A DNA stretch of 64,000 bases from Myxococcales bacterium (GTDB lineage: Bacteria; Myxococcota; Bradymonadia; UBA7976; UBA1532): positions 1-64,000 of the forward strand of contig JACKDM010000021.1 in NCBI GenBank assembly GCA_020633515.1, written 5' to 3'. This document shows positions 19,501 through 30,900 of the stretch, in pieces (the stretch's first letter is position 1; every line of letters begins with the position of its first letter). The notes beneath the pieces were generated by a model that did not search any database, had not been told where the DNA came from, and saw only the letters and a program-made list of their open reading frames with translations. The translations under genes were made by a program, and so were the position numbers.

Positions 19501-22500
19501 GCGCTTCTACGTCGACGACGTGCTCCAGGCCACCCGGGTCGCGGCGCCCTACACCACCAGCGTGCAGATGTCGGCCGGCGAGGCCGGCGGCGCGATCACG
19601 CTCCGCGTCGAGGCCCGCGACAGCGCCGGCCAGCTCCAGAGCGCCACCCGCGAGGTCACCCGGCTCGACGACGCCGAAGCGCCCACCGGCCGCATCACCA
19701 GCCCGCCCGCCGGCGCGCTCGTCTCGGTCGGCGCGAGCGACGTGATCCTCGTCATCGACCGCGAGAACAGCACCGCCAACGGCAGCAACATCGACTTCGA
19801 AGCCGACGGCGACATCGAGACCCGCCTCGAGGGCGAGGTCGCGGTCGCCAAGGCGCTGCTCGGCTTCTTCGACCCGGCGAGCACCCGCGTCGCCGTCCTC
19901 AGCTTCGCCAACGCCGCGACCGTGCATCAGACGCTGACCGCCGACTTCGCCGCCGTCGACGCCGCGCTCGACGCCGTCGTCGCGACCGGCCCGAGCGCCG
20001 GGCTGCGCTTCGACTCGGCGCTCGGGGTCGCCCGCATCGAGCTCATCGGCCCCAACGCCCAGCGCGCCGCGAGCCCCGTCGTCTACTTCATCTCCGACGG
20101 CGCCGGTAACTACCCCACGACCCAGATCAACCAGCTCATCGGCGACGGCGCCGTCGTCAACACCGTGCGCGTCGGCCCCGACGTCAACGACGGCGTGCTC
20201 CGCAGCATGGCCCAGAACACCGGCGGCAGCTTCGCGATCGTCGATCAGGCCGCCGACGTGCCCGAGCTCGGCGCGACCGTGCTGCTCGGCAGCGACGCGC
20301 TCGTCGTCGGCGTCGCGGCCGACGACGACGTCGCCGTGCGTCTCGTGCGCGTCGCGATCGACTCCGGCGACGGGCAGGTGCAAGACGAGGTCGAAGACGA
20401 CCGCGCGCCCTACAACGCCGTCTTCGGGCTGCCCGCGCTCGACGAGCAGATCGAGCTCACCGTCTCGGCCGCCATCGAAGACTTCGGCGGCAACATCACC
20501 GACGCCGAGCCGATCACCGTCACCGTGCTGCCCGCCGACACCGCGCCGCTCGTCAACACCATCTCGGCGACCATGGCCGCGCCCGGCGATCAGATCACGC
20601 TCACCGGCCGCTTCTTCGACCCGGTGCTCAACCGCAACGAGCTCCGCGTCGGCGGCGTGCTCGCCGGCGTCGTCTCGGCCACCAAGGTCTCGCTCGTCTT
20701 CACCGTGCCCGACGCGGCGGTCTCGGGGCAGCTCACCTTCCGCGCCGGCGGCGAAGAGGCCGAGCCGATCGACTTCTTCATCGACCGCGACCGCGACGGC
20801 CTCTACGACGAGCGCGAGATCGGCCTCGGCTCCGACCCGCTCCTCGTCGACACCGACGGCGACGGCCTCGACGACGGCGTCGAGGTCGAGGACATCGGCA
20901 CCGATCCGACCGACGCCGACACCGACGCCGACGGGCTCCCCGACGGCTACGAGGTCGACAACCGCCTCGACCCGCTCTCGCCCGACGACGGCCGCGCCGA
21001 CCCCGACCGCGACGGCCTCAAGAACGGCACCGAGTACGCGATCGGCACCGCGGCCGGCGACCCCGACACCGACGACGACGGCCTCCTCGACGGCGAGGAG
21101 TACGACCTGCTCGGCACCGACCCGCTCCGCGCCGACACCGACGGCGGCGGCACCCGCGACGGCGACGAGGTCCTCATCGACGGCACCGACCCGCTCGACC
21201 CGGCCGACGACGTCATCCGCGTCACGCTCGCCCGTGACCTGCGCGACCAGGCGAACTACCGCTGGGACATCCAGCAGAACGGCAGCGTCAGCGACGGGAG
21301 CAGCGACGCCTACGACGGCGGCCTCTACCTCGCCGTCGGCGGCCAGGGCTTCCCGAGCCTGCCGCAAGCCCGGCTGCTCGACGGCGGCCGCACCCTGCGC
21401 CTCGGCCCGAGCACCCTCGCCGGCCTCGCCGTCGAGCGCGACATCTACGTGCCGGCGGACGCCCGCTTCGCCCGCTACCTCGAGGTGCTGCGCAACGCCG
21501 GCCCCGCGCCCGTCGTGACCACGGTCGCCATCACCGGCAACCTCGGCTCCGACGGCGGCACCGTGCTCGTCGGCACCTCGAGCGCGCTCGACGGCGTCTT
21601 CGACCTCGACGACCGCTACCTGCTCACCGACGACGCGAGCAACGGCGGCGGCGACCCCTCGCTCGCCCACGTCTTCGCCGGCCCCAACGCCCGCGTCGCG
21701 CCCGAGTTCGTGCAGCTCTCCGGCGACAACTTCCAGTGGCGCTTCCCCGTCACCGTGCCGCCCGGCGCGACGGTGATCATCATGCACTTCGCCACCCAGA
21801 ACCCCAACCGCGACGCCGCGCGCCAGAACGCCGAGACCCTGCTCTACCTCGAAGGCCAGGCGCTCGCCGCGATCTCGCCCGCCGAGCAGGCGGCGGTCGT
21901 CAACTTCGTCGCCTTCCCCGACAGCGACCGCGACGGCCTCGCCGACCACGTCGAGCTCGAGCTCGGCACCGACCCCGCCGACCCCGACACCGACGACGAC
22001 GGCCTCACCGATGGCTTCGAGGTCGCCGCCGGCTTCGACCCGCTCACCCCCGGCGACGGCGACCTCGACCCCGACGGCGACGGTCTCAGCAACCTCGACG
22101 AGCTCGCCGCCGGGACCGATCCCAACGACCCCGACACCGACGGCGACGGCCTCGACGACGGCGACGAGATCGCCCGCGGCACCGATCCCACCCGCCCCGA
22201 CACCGACGGCGACGGGCTCGACGACGGCCTCGAGGTCGACGACCTCGGCACCGACCCGCTCCTCGTCGACACCGACGAGGACGGGCTCGACGACGGCGTC
22301 GAGGTCAACGACTACGCGACCGATCCCACCGACCCCGACAGCGACGCCGATGGCATCCCCGACGGATGGGAGGCCGACTATGGCTTCGACCCGCTCGACC
22401 CCGCCGACGCCGCGCTCGACTTCGACGAGGACGGCCTCGACGGCCTCGGCGAGTTCACCGCCGGCAGCGACCCGTATGACACCGACACCGACAACGACGG

Positions 22501-24931
22501 CCTCGACGACCGCGAAGAGGTCGAAGACTTCGGCAGCGATCCCACCCTGACCGACACCGACGCCGGCGGCCGCGGTGACTTCGACGAGGCGCTGTGGGAC
22601 CTCACCGATCCCACCGACCCGGCGGACGACCTGCCGCGCACCGGCTTCCGCTACAACCTGCGCGACGCCGGCAACTTCCTGTGGGACCTCGAAGGCGAGG
22701 GCTGGACCAACAACGGCAACGTCAACGCCTACGACGACGGCCAGCGCCTCTTCGTCGATGGCCGGCAGTTCCCGTTCTTCGGCCAGGGTGTCTTGCGCCA
22801 GGACGGCCGCGAGGTGCGGATCGGACCGTGGCTCTACGACGGCGACCGCGACGGGCTGCGCGTCTGGCGCCGGGTCTACGTGCCGCTCGACGATGTCTTC
22901 GCGCGCTACGTCGAAGAGTTCGACAACCCCACCGACGCCGACCGCGAGATCGTCGTGCGCATGTACACCGACCTCGGCGCGCCCAACATCCTCGTCGCGA
23001 CCGGCGACGGCGATCAGGTCTACACCACCGCCGACGACTGGCTGCTCATCGACGACGCCGACGCCGCCGGCAGCCCGGCGGTGCTCACCCTCTTCAGCGA
23101 CCGGCGCGCGCCGGTGCAGCCGTCGCGGGTGAGCTTCTCGGCCGACGACCTCGAGTACGAGTGGCGCGTGACCGTGCCCGCCGGCGGCCGCGCCTTCGTG
23201 ATGCACTTCAGCGCGCAGCACGACAACCGCGCCGACGCGCTCGCCAACGTCGAGCGCATCATCCGCCTGCAAGGGCGCGCGCTCGAAGGCATCACCCCCG
23301 CCGAGCGCCCGCTCGTCGTCAACCTGCGCGCCTGGCCCGACGCCGACGGCGACGGCCTCGACGACGCGACCGAGCTCGAGGTCGGCACCGATCCGGCCGA
23401 CCCCGACAGCGACGCCGATGGCATCGAAGACGGCTGGGAGGTCGAGAATGGCTTCGACCCGCTCGAACCCGGTGACGCGGTCCTCGACCTCGACAACGAC
23501 GGCCTCGACAACCTCGGCGAGTTCAACTTCGGCAGCGACCCGCGGCAGGCCGACGCCGACCGCGACAACCTCCTCGACCTCGGCGAGCGCGACGCGGGGA
23601 CCGATCCCAACGACCCCGACACCGACGGCGACCTGCTCTTCGACGGCGACGAGGTGCTCATCTACGGCACCCGCCCCGACCGCGAAGACACCGACGGCGG
23701 CGGCACCGACGACGCGATCGAGGTGCTCATCGACCTCACCGATCCGCTCGACCCGGCCGATGACATCGACCCGCCCTGCGCCGGTCAGGTGTATGGCACC
23801 GTCTGCCTCACCCATGTCAGCGCGTCGTGCCAGCAAGGCTCGGCGACCGACTACTGCGCGGGCCTCGGCCACCGGCTGATCACCTACGCCGAGTTCACCG
23901 AGATCACGCAGAACGGCTGGGTGCGCCCCGACGGCAACTATCACACGATGGCCGTCGCCGAGTACCCGGCCTGCAACGGCGACGTCGGCAACACCCGGAT
24001 CCCGGGCTTCGGCGACCTGACGCTGTGGAGCTGCGGCGACGTGCACAGCTACTGCAGCCGCTCGATGGCCTGTGTCAGCGATGGCATCGGCGCCCGCGAG
24101 ATCTGCTCGCAGCCGAGCGTCGACCGGGCGACGGTGACCTTCGCCAACGAGTTCCCCGACCGCCGGCTGACGATCGTCTGGTACGACTACACCTGCAACG
24201 AGCAGGCGACCGCGCTCGTCGACGCCGGGGCCGAGGTGACGCTCGACACCTTCATCGGGCACCAGTGGCGGGTGCGCGACGCCGACAGCGGCGAGCTGCT
24301 CGACACGGTCACCATCCGCGCGAGCGGGCGGCGGTATGCCTACCCCAACCCGGTCCGACCGGAGCTGATGCTGTGCGGCGCGAGCAACCGCGACATGAAC
24401 GTGCTCCTCCAGCCGGGTGATCCCTTCGACCCGCCGGCGTTCCAGAGCGCGTGCGCGCCCGATGACACCGTGCAGGCGATGCTCGTCAGCCGCAACGGCA
24501 ACATCGGCGGCAACGGCGCCGCGTGGCGGGCCTACCTCGAGGCCGGTGGCATCATCATCACCGAGTTCAGCGTCAGCGATGACATCTACAACGCCATCTT
24601 CGGTGCCAACTTCGTCGCCGGTGGCTTCACCGGCGGCTGTAGCGATCGCGTCGACCCCGCCGAGCGGCTCAACCTCGCCGATCCGTTCTGGCTCGCCAAC
24701 GCCGACGTCGCGCCCAACCCCAACACCGGCTGCGGCTACGACATCCGCAACATGCCGGGGATCGTGCCGCTCGGCGGCTGGGGCGGCGGCTCGGTCGCGC
24801 TCGGCTACATCGACGTCGGCCAGGGCCGGCTGTGGCTCGTCGACCTCGACTGGCAGGACGGCGGCACCGTCGGGGCGGAGTTCGCGCCGTCGATCCAGCT
24901 CATGCGCTACATGCTCTTGAACCGGCGGTGA
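13544..24931 (+). CDS. Giant secreted modular surface protein (paralogue A)
   Basis: 3795 aa from ATG at 13544 after GGGGGAG (13531-13537). A signal peptide ends LAVPVAAQ. Domains in order: a BIG2-like domain (about 155-205; [11 protein letters not shown]); TSP3 loops (206-320; [12 protein letters not shown]); many carboxypeptidase-regulatory-like repeats (326-1010); a beta module starting [20 protein letters not shown] (1016-1300); more regulatory-like repeats (to 1660); four Ig-like domains (1663-2050; [20 protein letters not shown]); a von Willebrand A fold (2060-2260); an IPT domain (2336-2413); then TSP3 blocks alternating with two beta modules (2415-3410). The tail has a Cys-rich segment, a VHL-beta-like domain (3530-3597; [19 protein letters not shown]) and a final globular region. 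The vWA metal site is altered (VIDRENST instead of DxSxS). It is first gene of a five-gene operon. Likely extracellular; adhesion or matrix role inferred. Confidence 0.9.
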   Translation: MRRMTGGFWFAVAMLLAVPVAAQIVNPPSGRGIRVDGEVVELDERCVVNIANRSARVAADGSFAVPNVPFEAGIPSRIRAVCTRPGRLLHGASPLLDLSADPAKVPVFFDAFVPLATDIRLYAANDDPVIVEPDSTLPMIAVATLPDGRVRAITDPSTGTVWTSSDPTVATVSRTGEVTPLRRGEVIIRAQNEGLSGSLRVSVRIPNDRDRDGLTDEFELANGLDPDDPTDALLDGDLDGLDNVQEFAAGTSPRLADSDGDGLLDGDEVLRDSDPRRADTDGDGLLDGEEVRIGTLVGVADSDGDGISDGAEIDFGLDPLSPDETTTAVGRVVDPDGAAVEGAVVLIADRFQGFTDAAGVFEIAGVVVDGGPLTANVRLLRSGVVLDGKSGRIPPVAMGTTDMGVVRLRPVRGAIGGTILSPRGQPVAGARVVVRVGEDERGTNANAAGQYLLQRFDAGEVTVVATDPRTGLRGRAFGSLLEDGSTQIDVQLRASGTIQGSVFGRDGQPVGPGIQVTLRGPSNLDIVTDDFSRFRFDFIPLGVYTVEAFDAAGNRGRTSAAITGTNQVVPADVSFLGKGRVAGIVETGGGALVAGARVTLRSRSPFGGQAEVVTDAAGAFAFDGVFVGPFELTGLDPRTGLAGVAEGNVDFEGDVARVTVTLRGAGRIVGAVLASDAATPVPGAAVTVSPGGRTVVADAQGVFRFDGLPLGRYTLDAAHPVTPDRGRMVVNLVEPDAEVEADVTLLGLGTVEVTVLDAGGDPAPGTRVTLDGGTGFTQRLVAIADGAGQVRFQQVLAGPFSLAAVEALSGLVGGLDSSVLAGETVSLELRLESAGTITGVAYNPDGITPVRNVRVRLTPSSREVTTDAVGRFRFDLVPVAGGPYALEAFDGTGARRARAEGIALAAHAEVVSRDLILIGTGVVTGSILRADGTPASGAAVTVDSVVPGAPRRFADTAADGSFRVEGVPQGRFTVNASLRGERQAGAAGGEIRFDGDIAVIEIRMDENFIPPPPSNTNPMLTRLFDANNFDYAIHQDGSIRNGTRSVFRGDGGLSSGGFLLYVRESDGGEDFEPFAGNGGRVELDGRQLALPGAGPGGVQITRKVYVPRDGYFVRFVEVLRNPTADPIVLDVQVRTHFQFTTRTEGGFTFTDPPQLNLTSSGDPFLAVGAALGDAADRWAVIDDRIDEDPFVTANQPTAAHVFDGEGGVIGAGEGEWLLSPQATYGRLDATWVRLRIEPGQTASLMHFGVQQLTGLAARAAAERLEAPAPEALSGLSVEDRATIRNHDLSGADDVDPLPTLLAGVSGRVLEGDAETVVPRSRVTWQSSHPLFGRTWQFDADGNGVYRVGARLGRNGDNIAVPAAPFEVRARHPVTGVDSPTFGGVFAPGADTAERDVVFNNTGLVVGTVRRPDGNVVSTGTVRMSGGPLPGNADAGIAIDGGFGFTGVPPGQYRLVATVPIPQGTPLTGEVFVNVVAGETVAVEIEIIPTGGVIGVVRDGGGNVAVEVPTEITGPGVTRRGRTDTGGRYSFLDMPLGDFTVRAQEPNTGLWSAAPVSVEAFEITEQDLQLVPLGEIALQVSYSDGRPVADAAVQIQRERLGVSFRSVGRTSPLGRLQLRFVPEGAFIVRVISPQNAAIVVDAPGSIDAHDQLVPLAIEVPVDDPPQVELIAPLAGVEIREGAQVVLSAEASDDIGMRRVDFRADGVVIGSDSTPPYTFVWRVPAGVGRAPIALTAVAYDNGPNQTVSDAVTVFRLDDEQAPDVVFTAPLIGARFIEGTRISAAVLANDDVGVARVEFFVGARSIAIDESPPYAATIDIDPDAAPDGPVDLTLRAVATDRAGNTDEATRVVQVVPDAAPTIEIIRAPAEGGTVVENTTVRFEADARDDRGVTVELVVDGVVIATRNQAPFRFDWVAPAAGAANNPVEAVLRARDTIGQTAEVSRRFDVTVDQPPTVVITAPAAGAEAVEGSRLAISADVADDLGVDEVRFYVDDVLQATRVAAPYTTSVQMSAGEAGGAITLRVEARDSAGQLQSATREVTRLDDAEAPTGRITSPPAGALVSVGASDVILVIDRENSTANGSNIDFEADGDIETRLEGEVAVAKALLGFFDPASTRVAVLSFANAATVHQTLTADFAAVDAALDAVVATGPSAGLRFDSALGVARIELIGPNAQRAASPVVYFISDGAGNYPTTQINQLIGDGAVVNTVRVGPDVNDGVLRSMAQNTGGSFAIVDQAADVPELGATVLLGSDALVVGVAADDDVAVRLVRVAIDSGDGQVQDEVEDDRAPYNAVFGLPALDEQIELTVSAAIEDFGGNITDAEPITVTVLPADTAPLVNTISATMAAPGDQITLTGRFFDPVLNRNELRVGGVLAGVVSATKVSLVFTVPDAAVSGQLTFRAGGEEAEPIDFFIDRDRDGLYDEREIGLGSDPLLVDTDGDGLDDGVEVEDIGTDPTDADTDADGLPDGYEVDNRLDPLSPDDGRADPDRDGLKNGTEYAIGTAAGDPDTDDDGLLDGEEYDLLGTDPLRADTDGGGTRDGDEVLIDGTDPLDPADDVIRVTLARDLRDQANYRWDIQQNGSVSDGSSDAYDGGLYLAVGGQGFPSLPQARLLDGGRTLRLGPSTLAGLAVERDIYVPADARFARYLEVLRNAGPAPVVTTVAITGNLGSDGGTVLVGTSSALDGVFDLDDRYLLTDDASNGGGDPSLAHVFAGPNARVAPEFVQLSGDNFQWRFPVTVPPGATVIIMHFATQNPNRDAARQNAETLLYLEGQALAAISPAEQAAVVNFVAFPDSDRDGLADHVELELGTDPADPDTDDDGLTDGFEVAAGFDPLTPGDGDLDPDGDGLSNLDELAAGTDPNDPDTDGDGLDDGDEIARGTDPTRPDTDGDGLDDGLEVDDLGTDPLLVDTDEDGLDDGVEVNDYATDPTDPDSDADGIPDGWEADYGFDPLDPADAALDFDEDGLDGLGEFTAGSDPYDTDTDNDGLDDREEVEDFGSDPTLTDTDAGGRGDFDEALWDLTDPTDPADDLPRTGFRYNLRDAGNFLWDLEGEGWTNNGNVNAYDDGQRLFVDGRQFPFFGQGVLRQDGREVRIGPWLYDGDRDGLRVWRRVYVPLDDVFARYVEEFDNPTDADREIVVRMYTDLGAPNILVATGDGDQVYTTADDWLLIDDADAAGSPAVLTLFSDRRAPVQPSRVSFSADDLEYEWRVTVPAGGRAFVMHFSAQHDNRADALANVERIIRLQGRALEGITPAERPLVVNLRAWPDADGDGLDDATELEVGTDPADPDSDADGIEDGWEVENGFDPLEPGDAVLDLDNDGLDNLGEFNFGSDPRQADADRDNLLDLGERDAGTDPNDPDTDGDLLFDGDEVLIYGTRPDREDTDGGGTDDAIEVLIDLTDPLDPADDIDPPCAGQVYGTVCLTHVSASCQQGSATDYCAGLGHRLITYAEFTEITQNGWVRPDGNYHTMAVAEYPACNGDVGNTRIPGFGDLTLWSCGDVHSYCSRSMACVSDGIGAREICSQPSVDRATVTFANEFPDRRLTIVWYDYTCNEQATALVDAGAEVTLDTFIGHQWRVRDADSGELLDTVTIRASGRRYAYPNPVRPELMLCGASNRDMNVLLQPGDPFDPPAFQSACAPDDTVQAMLVSRNGNIGGNGAAWRAYLEAGGIIITEFSVSDDIYNAIFGANFVAGGFTGGCSDRVDPAERLNLADPFWLANADVAPNPNTGCGYDIRNMPGIVPLGGWGGGSVALGYIDVGQGRLWLVDLDWQDGGTVGAEFAPSIQLMRYMLLNRR

Positions 24932-24963
24932 GACAGGCGATGCATCGAATGAGGGGGAGCGCG

Positions 24964-27900
24964 ATGCGGCGGTCGACTGGGGTGGTGCTCGCGTTGCTGT
25001 GTCTGCTCGCCGCCGGCTGTGACGACGGCGACGACGGCGGCGGCGCGGGGGGCGCCGGCGGCATGGCGCTCGACGGCGCGCTCGACGGCGCGGTGACGCC
25101 CGATCTCGACCTGCCCGACGCGGTCGCCGATGGCGCCCGGCCCGACGCGACCCCCGATGGCGCGCCGGTCGACATGGCGGTCGACGCCCGGGTCGACGCG
25201 GCGGTCGATGCCATGGTCGACGCGGCGGTCGATGCCATGGTCGACGCGGCGGTCGATGCCATGGTCGACGCCGAGGTCGATGCCGAGGTCGATGCCACGG
25301 TCGACGCCGACGTCGATGCCATGGTCGACGCCGAGGCCGATGCCATCGTCGACGCCGAGGTCGATGCCATGGCCGACGCCGACATCGACGCCGCGCCCGA
25401 CGCCGAGCCGCCCTGCCTCGCCGACGACGCCTGCCCCGACGACCACGTCTGTCTCGCCGGCGCCTGCGTGCCCGCGCCGCGCTGCGCGATCGACTTCGAC
25501 TGCGCGGGCGGCCGGCTCTGCGGGGACGGCCGCTGCGTCATGGCGCCCGCCTGCGCGCCCGACGTCGCCTGCGCCGGCGAGCGCCCCTGCGTCGACGGCC
25601 GCTGCGCGCAGAGCACCTGCGACGCCGACGCGCCGTGCGGCGCCGGCCGGCTCTGCCTCGACGGTCACTGCGCGGTCGCCGACTGCCGCGACGCGGTCGA
25701 CTGCGATCCGGGCGAGCGCTGCCTGCGCAACACCTGCCTCGTCGGCGACTGCCTCGACGACCTCGACTGCGGCCCGGTCGCGCTCTGCCTCGACCGGGTC
25801 TGCGCGCCCGGTGACTGCCGCGTCGACGAAGAGTGTGATGCGGGGTCGCTGTGCCTCGGCAACCTCTGCACGCCGGCCGACTGCCGCGATGACATCGACT
25901 GCGGCGACGGCGCCATCTGCCTCGCGACCACCTGCGTCGCCGGCGACTGCCATGGCGACGACGCGTGCGGCGCCGGCGCGCTGTGCCTCGACAACTTCTG
26001 CGCGCCGGGTGACTGCCGCGCCGACGGCGAGTGCGCGGCGGGGTCGCTGTGCCTCGACAACACCTGCACGATCGGTGACTGCCGCGATGACTTCGCGTGC
26101 CCGCCGGGCGCGCTCTGCCTCGGCAACACCTGCACCCCGGCCGACTGCCGCGACGACGGCGAGTGTTTCCCCGGCGAGCGGTGCATCCGCAACGCCTGCG
26201 TCGAGGGCGAATGCCTCGATGACATCGACTGCGGCGCCGGTCAGAGCTGCCTGCGGCGCGCCTGCGTCGACGGCGACTGCCTCGTCGACGGTGACTGCGG
26301 GCGCGGCGAGCTCTGCCTCGATCAGCGCTGCGCCGTCGCCGACTGCCGCTCTGATCGCGAGTGCGCGGCCGGATCGCTCTGCTTCGACAACACCTGCGCG
26401 GTCGCCGAGTGCCGCGACGACGCCGGCTGCGGCGCCGGCGAGCGCTGCATCCGCCGGAGCTGCGTCGCCGGTGACTGCCTCGATGACATCGACTGCGCGG
26501 TCGGATCGCTCTGCCTCGCCGACACCTGCACCGTCGCCGACTGCCGCGCCGACGGCGACTGCGACGCCGGCGAGATGTGCATCCGCAACACCTGCGTGCT
26601 CGGCGACTGCCTCGACGACGGCGACTGCGACGCGGGCTCGCCGTGCCTCGCCGATCGCTGCACGCCGGGTGGCTGCCGGGTCGACGATGACTGCGCGGCG
26701 GGGTCGCTGTGCTTCGATCAGGTCTGCACGATCGCCGACTGCCGCGTCGACGACGACTGCGACCGCGGCGAGCTCTGCCTCGACAATGCCTGCGTCTCGG
26801 GTGACTGCCGCGCCGACGATGAGTGCGCCGATGACGAGCTCTGCCTCCAAAACCGCTGCACCCGCGCCGACTGCCGGGTCGCGGGGGACTGCGCGGCGGG
26901 CGAGGCGTGCATCCGCAACACCTGCGTCGCCGGTGACTGCCTCGACGACGGCGACTGCGGGGTGGGTGAGCTGTGCCTCGACGATGACTGCACGCCGGGT
27001 GACTGCCGCGATGACATCGAGTGCGCGGCGGGCGAGCTGTGCCTCGCGAACGTGTGCACCGAGGCCGACTGCCGGCGCGACGCCGACTGTGGGGTCGATG
27101 CCTTGTGCGAGGCCAACGCCTGCCTGCCGGGTGACTGCCGCGGCGCCGCCGACTGCGAGGCGGGTGAGATCTGCGTGAATCGCTTCTGCGCGCCCGATCC
27201 GGCGCTCGCGAGCTGCAACGCGGCGCGACCCTACCCGGCGGGCGGGGTCGCGACGGGTGATCTCGCCGGGGCGCCGGCGGCGCAGGCGGCGAGCTGCGGC
27301 GGCGCGGGCGGGGAGCGGGTGCACATCGTCACGATCGGCGCCGGCGGGGCCGCGCAGTGTCTGCGGGTGGTCGAGGCCGACGGGCCGCTCGACCTGCACG
27401 TGCGCGGGGTCTGCGGCGACCGCGGGAGCGAGCTGGCGTGCAGCGCGGGGGTGGCGCTCGGCGGCGGGATCACCGTCGCGGGGCCGCCGGGGGCGGTGCG
27501 CTTCGTCTTCGTCGACACGCCGGCGGGCGGCGCGGGGCGGTACACGCTCTTCGCGCAGCCGGGCGCGTGCCCGCCGCCGTGCGTGGATGACACGGGCTGT
27601 GAGGGCGGGCAGTTGTGCCTCGGCGGGCTGTGTACGCCGCCGCCGCCGTGCCGGGTGGATCTCGACTGCCCCGGCGAGCGGCTGTGTGTGGGCGGGGTGT
27701 GCGGGGTGCCGGAGTGCGGCGTCGATGATGACTGTGGCGCGGGTGAGCTGTGCGTGGAGCGGCGCTGCGTGCCTGGGGTGTGCCGGGCCGACGATGACTG
27801 CGATGTCGGGATCTGCGAGGCGTTCGCCTGCGTGGCGGATGGCTGCCGCGACGACGCGGGCTGCGCGGTGGGGATCTGCGAGGGCGAGCGGTGTCTGGCG

Positions 27901-30900
27901 GATGGCTGCCGGGACGACGCGGGCTGCGCGGTGGGGATCTGCGAGGGCGAGCGGTGTGTGGCCGATGGCTGCCGGGAGGACGCGCAGTGCGCGGTGGGGC
28001 TGTGCCTCGGGGATCGCTGCGTCGCCGATGGCTGCCGGGTGGATGATGACTGCGACGTGGGGCTGTGCCTCGGGGAGCGGTGCGTCGCCGATGGCTGCCG
28101 GGTGGACGATGACTGCGACGTGGGGCTGTGCCTCGGGGAGCGGTGCGTGGCCGATGGCTGCCGGGGCGACGGGGACTGCGCCGACGGGTTGCTGTGCCTG
28201 GGTGATCGCTGCGTCGAGGCCGAGTGTCGGGTGGACGATGACTGCCCGGATGGGATCTGCGTGGAGCTGGCCTGCGCGGCGCCGGAGTGTGACGCGGTCG
28301 AGGGCGGCTGCGTCGAGGGCGAGGTGTGCGAGGCGGGGCGGTGCGTGGAGTTCGTCCCGCCGTTCGGCGACTGCGCGGCGCCGCGAGCGCTGCCGGTCGG
28401 GGAGCCGGTCGAGGGGGATCTGAGCGGGGCGCCGATGGAGACATCGGGCTTCTGCGGGGGCGACGGGCCGGAGTCGGTGTTCCGCTTCGCGCCGGGGCGC
28501 GATGGCTTGTATTGCGTGATGGTGGTCGCGGCGGCGTTCAACCCGACGCTCTCGGCGCGGGCGCAGTGCGAGAACGTCGAGAGCGAGGTGAGCTGCAACG
28601 ATGACGATGACTTCTTCGGGGGGCCGCTGCCGGCGATGACGACGCCGATCTTCGCGGGTGATGGCATCGCGGAGGTGTTCGTGCACGTCGAGGGTCTCTT
28701 CGAGGAGGACTTCGGGCCGTTCACGCTGCTCGCGATCCCGGGTGATTGCTTCGAGCGGCCGGAGTGCGCGGTGAACGATGACTGCGCGGGCGCCGACGAG
28801 GGCGTGGAGTGTATCGAGGGGGCGTGCATCTTCGTGCAGTGTCGCGAGGACGCGGAGTGTGTGGGGGGCGATGGCGGGGGGCCGGTCTTCATCGGGATCG
28901 GGCCGCCGATGGCGTGTATCGACTACCAGTGCCAGTTCGTCGATTGCCTCGAGGATCTCGACTGCGTGCCGGGTGAGGGTCCGCCGCTCGCGTGCGTGGA
29001 CTACCAGTGTATCGAGCGGCAGTGTGAGAGCGACGATGACTGCGGCGAGGGGGAGTTCGGGCCGGAGGTGTGCTTCGAGGCGCGCTGCGTGCTCGATGTG
29101 GTGCAGGGCACATGTGAGGCGCCGCTGCCGTTGCGGGCGCGGGATGTGATCGTGGGGTCGACGGCGATGTCGGCGTCGGTGCACGAGGCGAGCTGCGCGG
29201 GCGGGGCGGAGAGCGAGGAGCAGGTCTATCGCTTCGTGCCGTCGCGCACCGGGCCGCACTGCGCGAGCCTGGAGGGGTCGGACTACGACACGGCGCTGTA
29301 TGTGCGGTCGACGTGTGAGGATCGCTTCACCGAGTATGCGTGCAACGATGACTTCTTCGGGGTGCAGTCGCAGCTCGACTTCGACGGGGTCGAGGGGGAG
29401 CCGGTGTTCGTCTTCGTCGATGGCTTCGGGCAGGGCAGCTATGGGACCTATCGGCTGACGCTGAATCGGGGCTTCTGCGGGGAGCCGCCGTCGTGTGAGG
29501 GGGACGCGGACTGCGCCGACGACGAGCTGTGCGTCGATGAGGTGTGCGTGCCCGATCCGTGCGGGGCGGCGGTGGAGATCGAGGGGCCGGGGGAGTACGC
29601 GGTCGATAGCCGCTTCGCGCCGGCGGTGGCGTCGCCGTCGTGCGCGGATGGGGCGAACGGGCGGGAGGTGGTGTTCCGCTATACGCCCGACGCGGATGGC
29701 ACGGTGTGTCTGTCGACGCTGGACGCGGGGTATGACACGGTGGTGTCGGTGCGGGCGGGGCTGTGTGACGAGCCGGCGGCCGAGGTGGCTTGCAACGACG
29801 ATGACAACAGCGTGGTGGCGCGAGGGTCGCGGTTGACGCTGGATGTGGCGGCGGGGGTGGATCACTTCATCTTGGTGGATGGCTACGATGGCGCGGGGGG
29901 TCGGGGGACGTTGGTGGTGGAGGCGGGGGCGTGTGACTTCGGCGTGGCCGAGTGTGTGGTGAACGCGGACTGCGCGGGCGGGCGGTCGTGTGTCGACAAG
30001 GTGTGTGTGGCCGATCCGGTGCTCGGGGGCTGCGCGGCGCCGGTGGCGTTGGCGGGGTTCGGCACGGTGCAGGGCAATACGCGGACGAACGGGCGGGCGG
30101 TGTTCGGGGCGTCGTGCGGCGGGGGCGCGGTGAGCAACGAGGTGGTGTATCGCTTCGAGGCGCCGGCGTCGGGGCCGGTGTGTTTCAGCCTGGATGGCAC
30201 GCTCTTCGATACGGTGCTGCATGTGCGGGGGGCGAGCTGTCTGTCGACGAGCGCGGAGATCGGGTGCAACGACGACGCGCCGGAGCTGGTGGGCGGGCTG
30301 GCGTCGGCGGTGACGGCGGAGGTGGTGGCGGGCGGGGTGTACCATGTGTTCGTGGATGGGTTCGGGTTCGCGCGGGGGCCGTTCACGCTGGAGGTGTCGC
30401 CGGGGCCGTGTCGGCCGGGGTGCGCGGCGGCGGGGGATTGTCGGGCGGGGGAGAGCTGCGTGGCGGGGGGGTGCGCGGTGGCGTGCGCGGATGACGCGGC
30501 GTGCGGGGCGGGGCGGCGGTGCGTGGCGGGGGGGTGCGCGGCGGCGGCGCCGGTGGGGTCGTGCGCGGCGCCGGTGGTGGCCGAGGGGCCGATCGGGGTG
30601 CATCGCGCGGGTGGGGGAGACGCGAACAACGGTGGGGGAGACGCGGACATCTCGGCCTGTGGGGCGGGTGACGGGGAGGTGGTGTTCGCGTTCTCGGTCG
30701 ATGAGCCGGGGCCGATCTGCGTGTCGACGGCGGGCACGGTCTTCGACACGGTGCTGTCGATCCGCGAGGGCGGGTGCGGGGGCGACGAGGTGACGTGCAA
30801 CGACGACGCGGGCAACCTGCTGCCGGGGCCGTGGCAGAGCGCGGTGAGCCTGGCGGCGCGGCCGGGGGTGCAGTACTACGCGGTGGTCGAGGGCGTGGGG

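Noticed and set aside
13439..24262. A minus-strand open frame of about 3,600 codons opposite giant gene A
   Set aside because: It mirrors the codon structure of a gene with signal peptide, ribosome site and clear domains. The antisense translation is low-complexity (Val/Asp/Glu, then Arg/His/Pro) with no domain or ribosome site. The same holds for long antisense frames at 24.9-35.9 kb, 37.9-44 kb and 46.4-48.7 kb.
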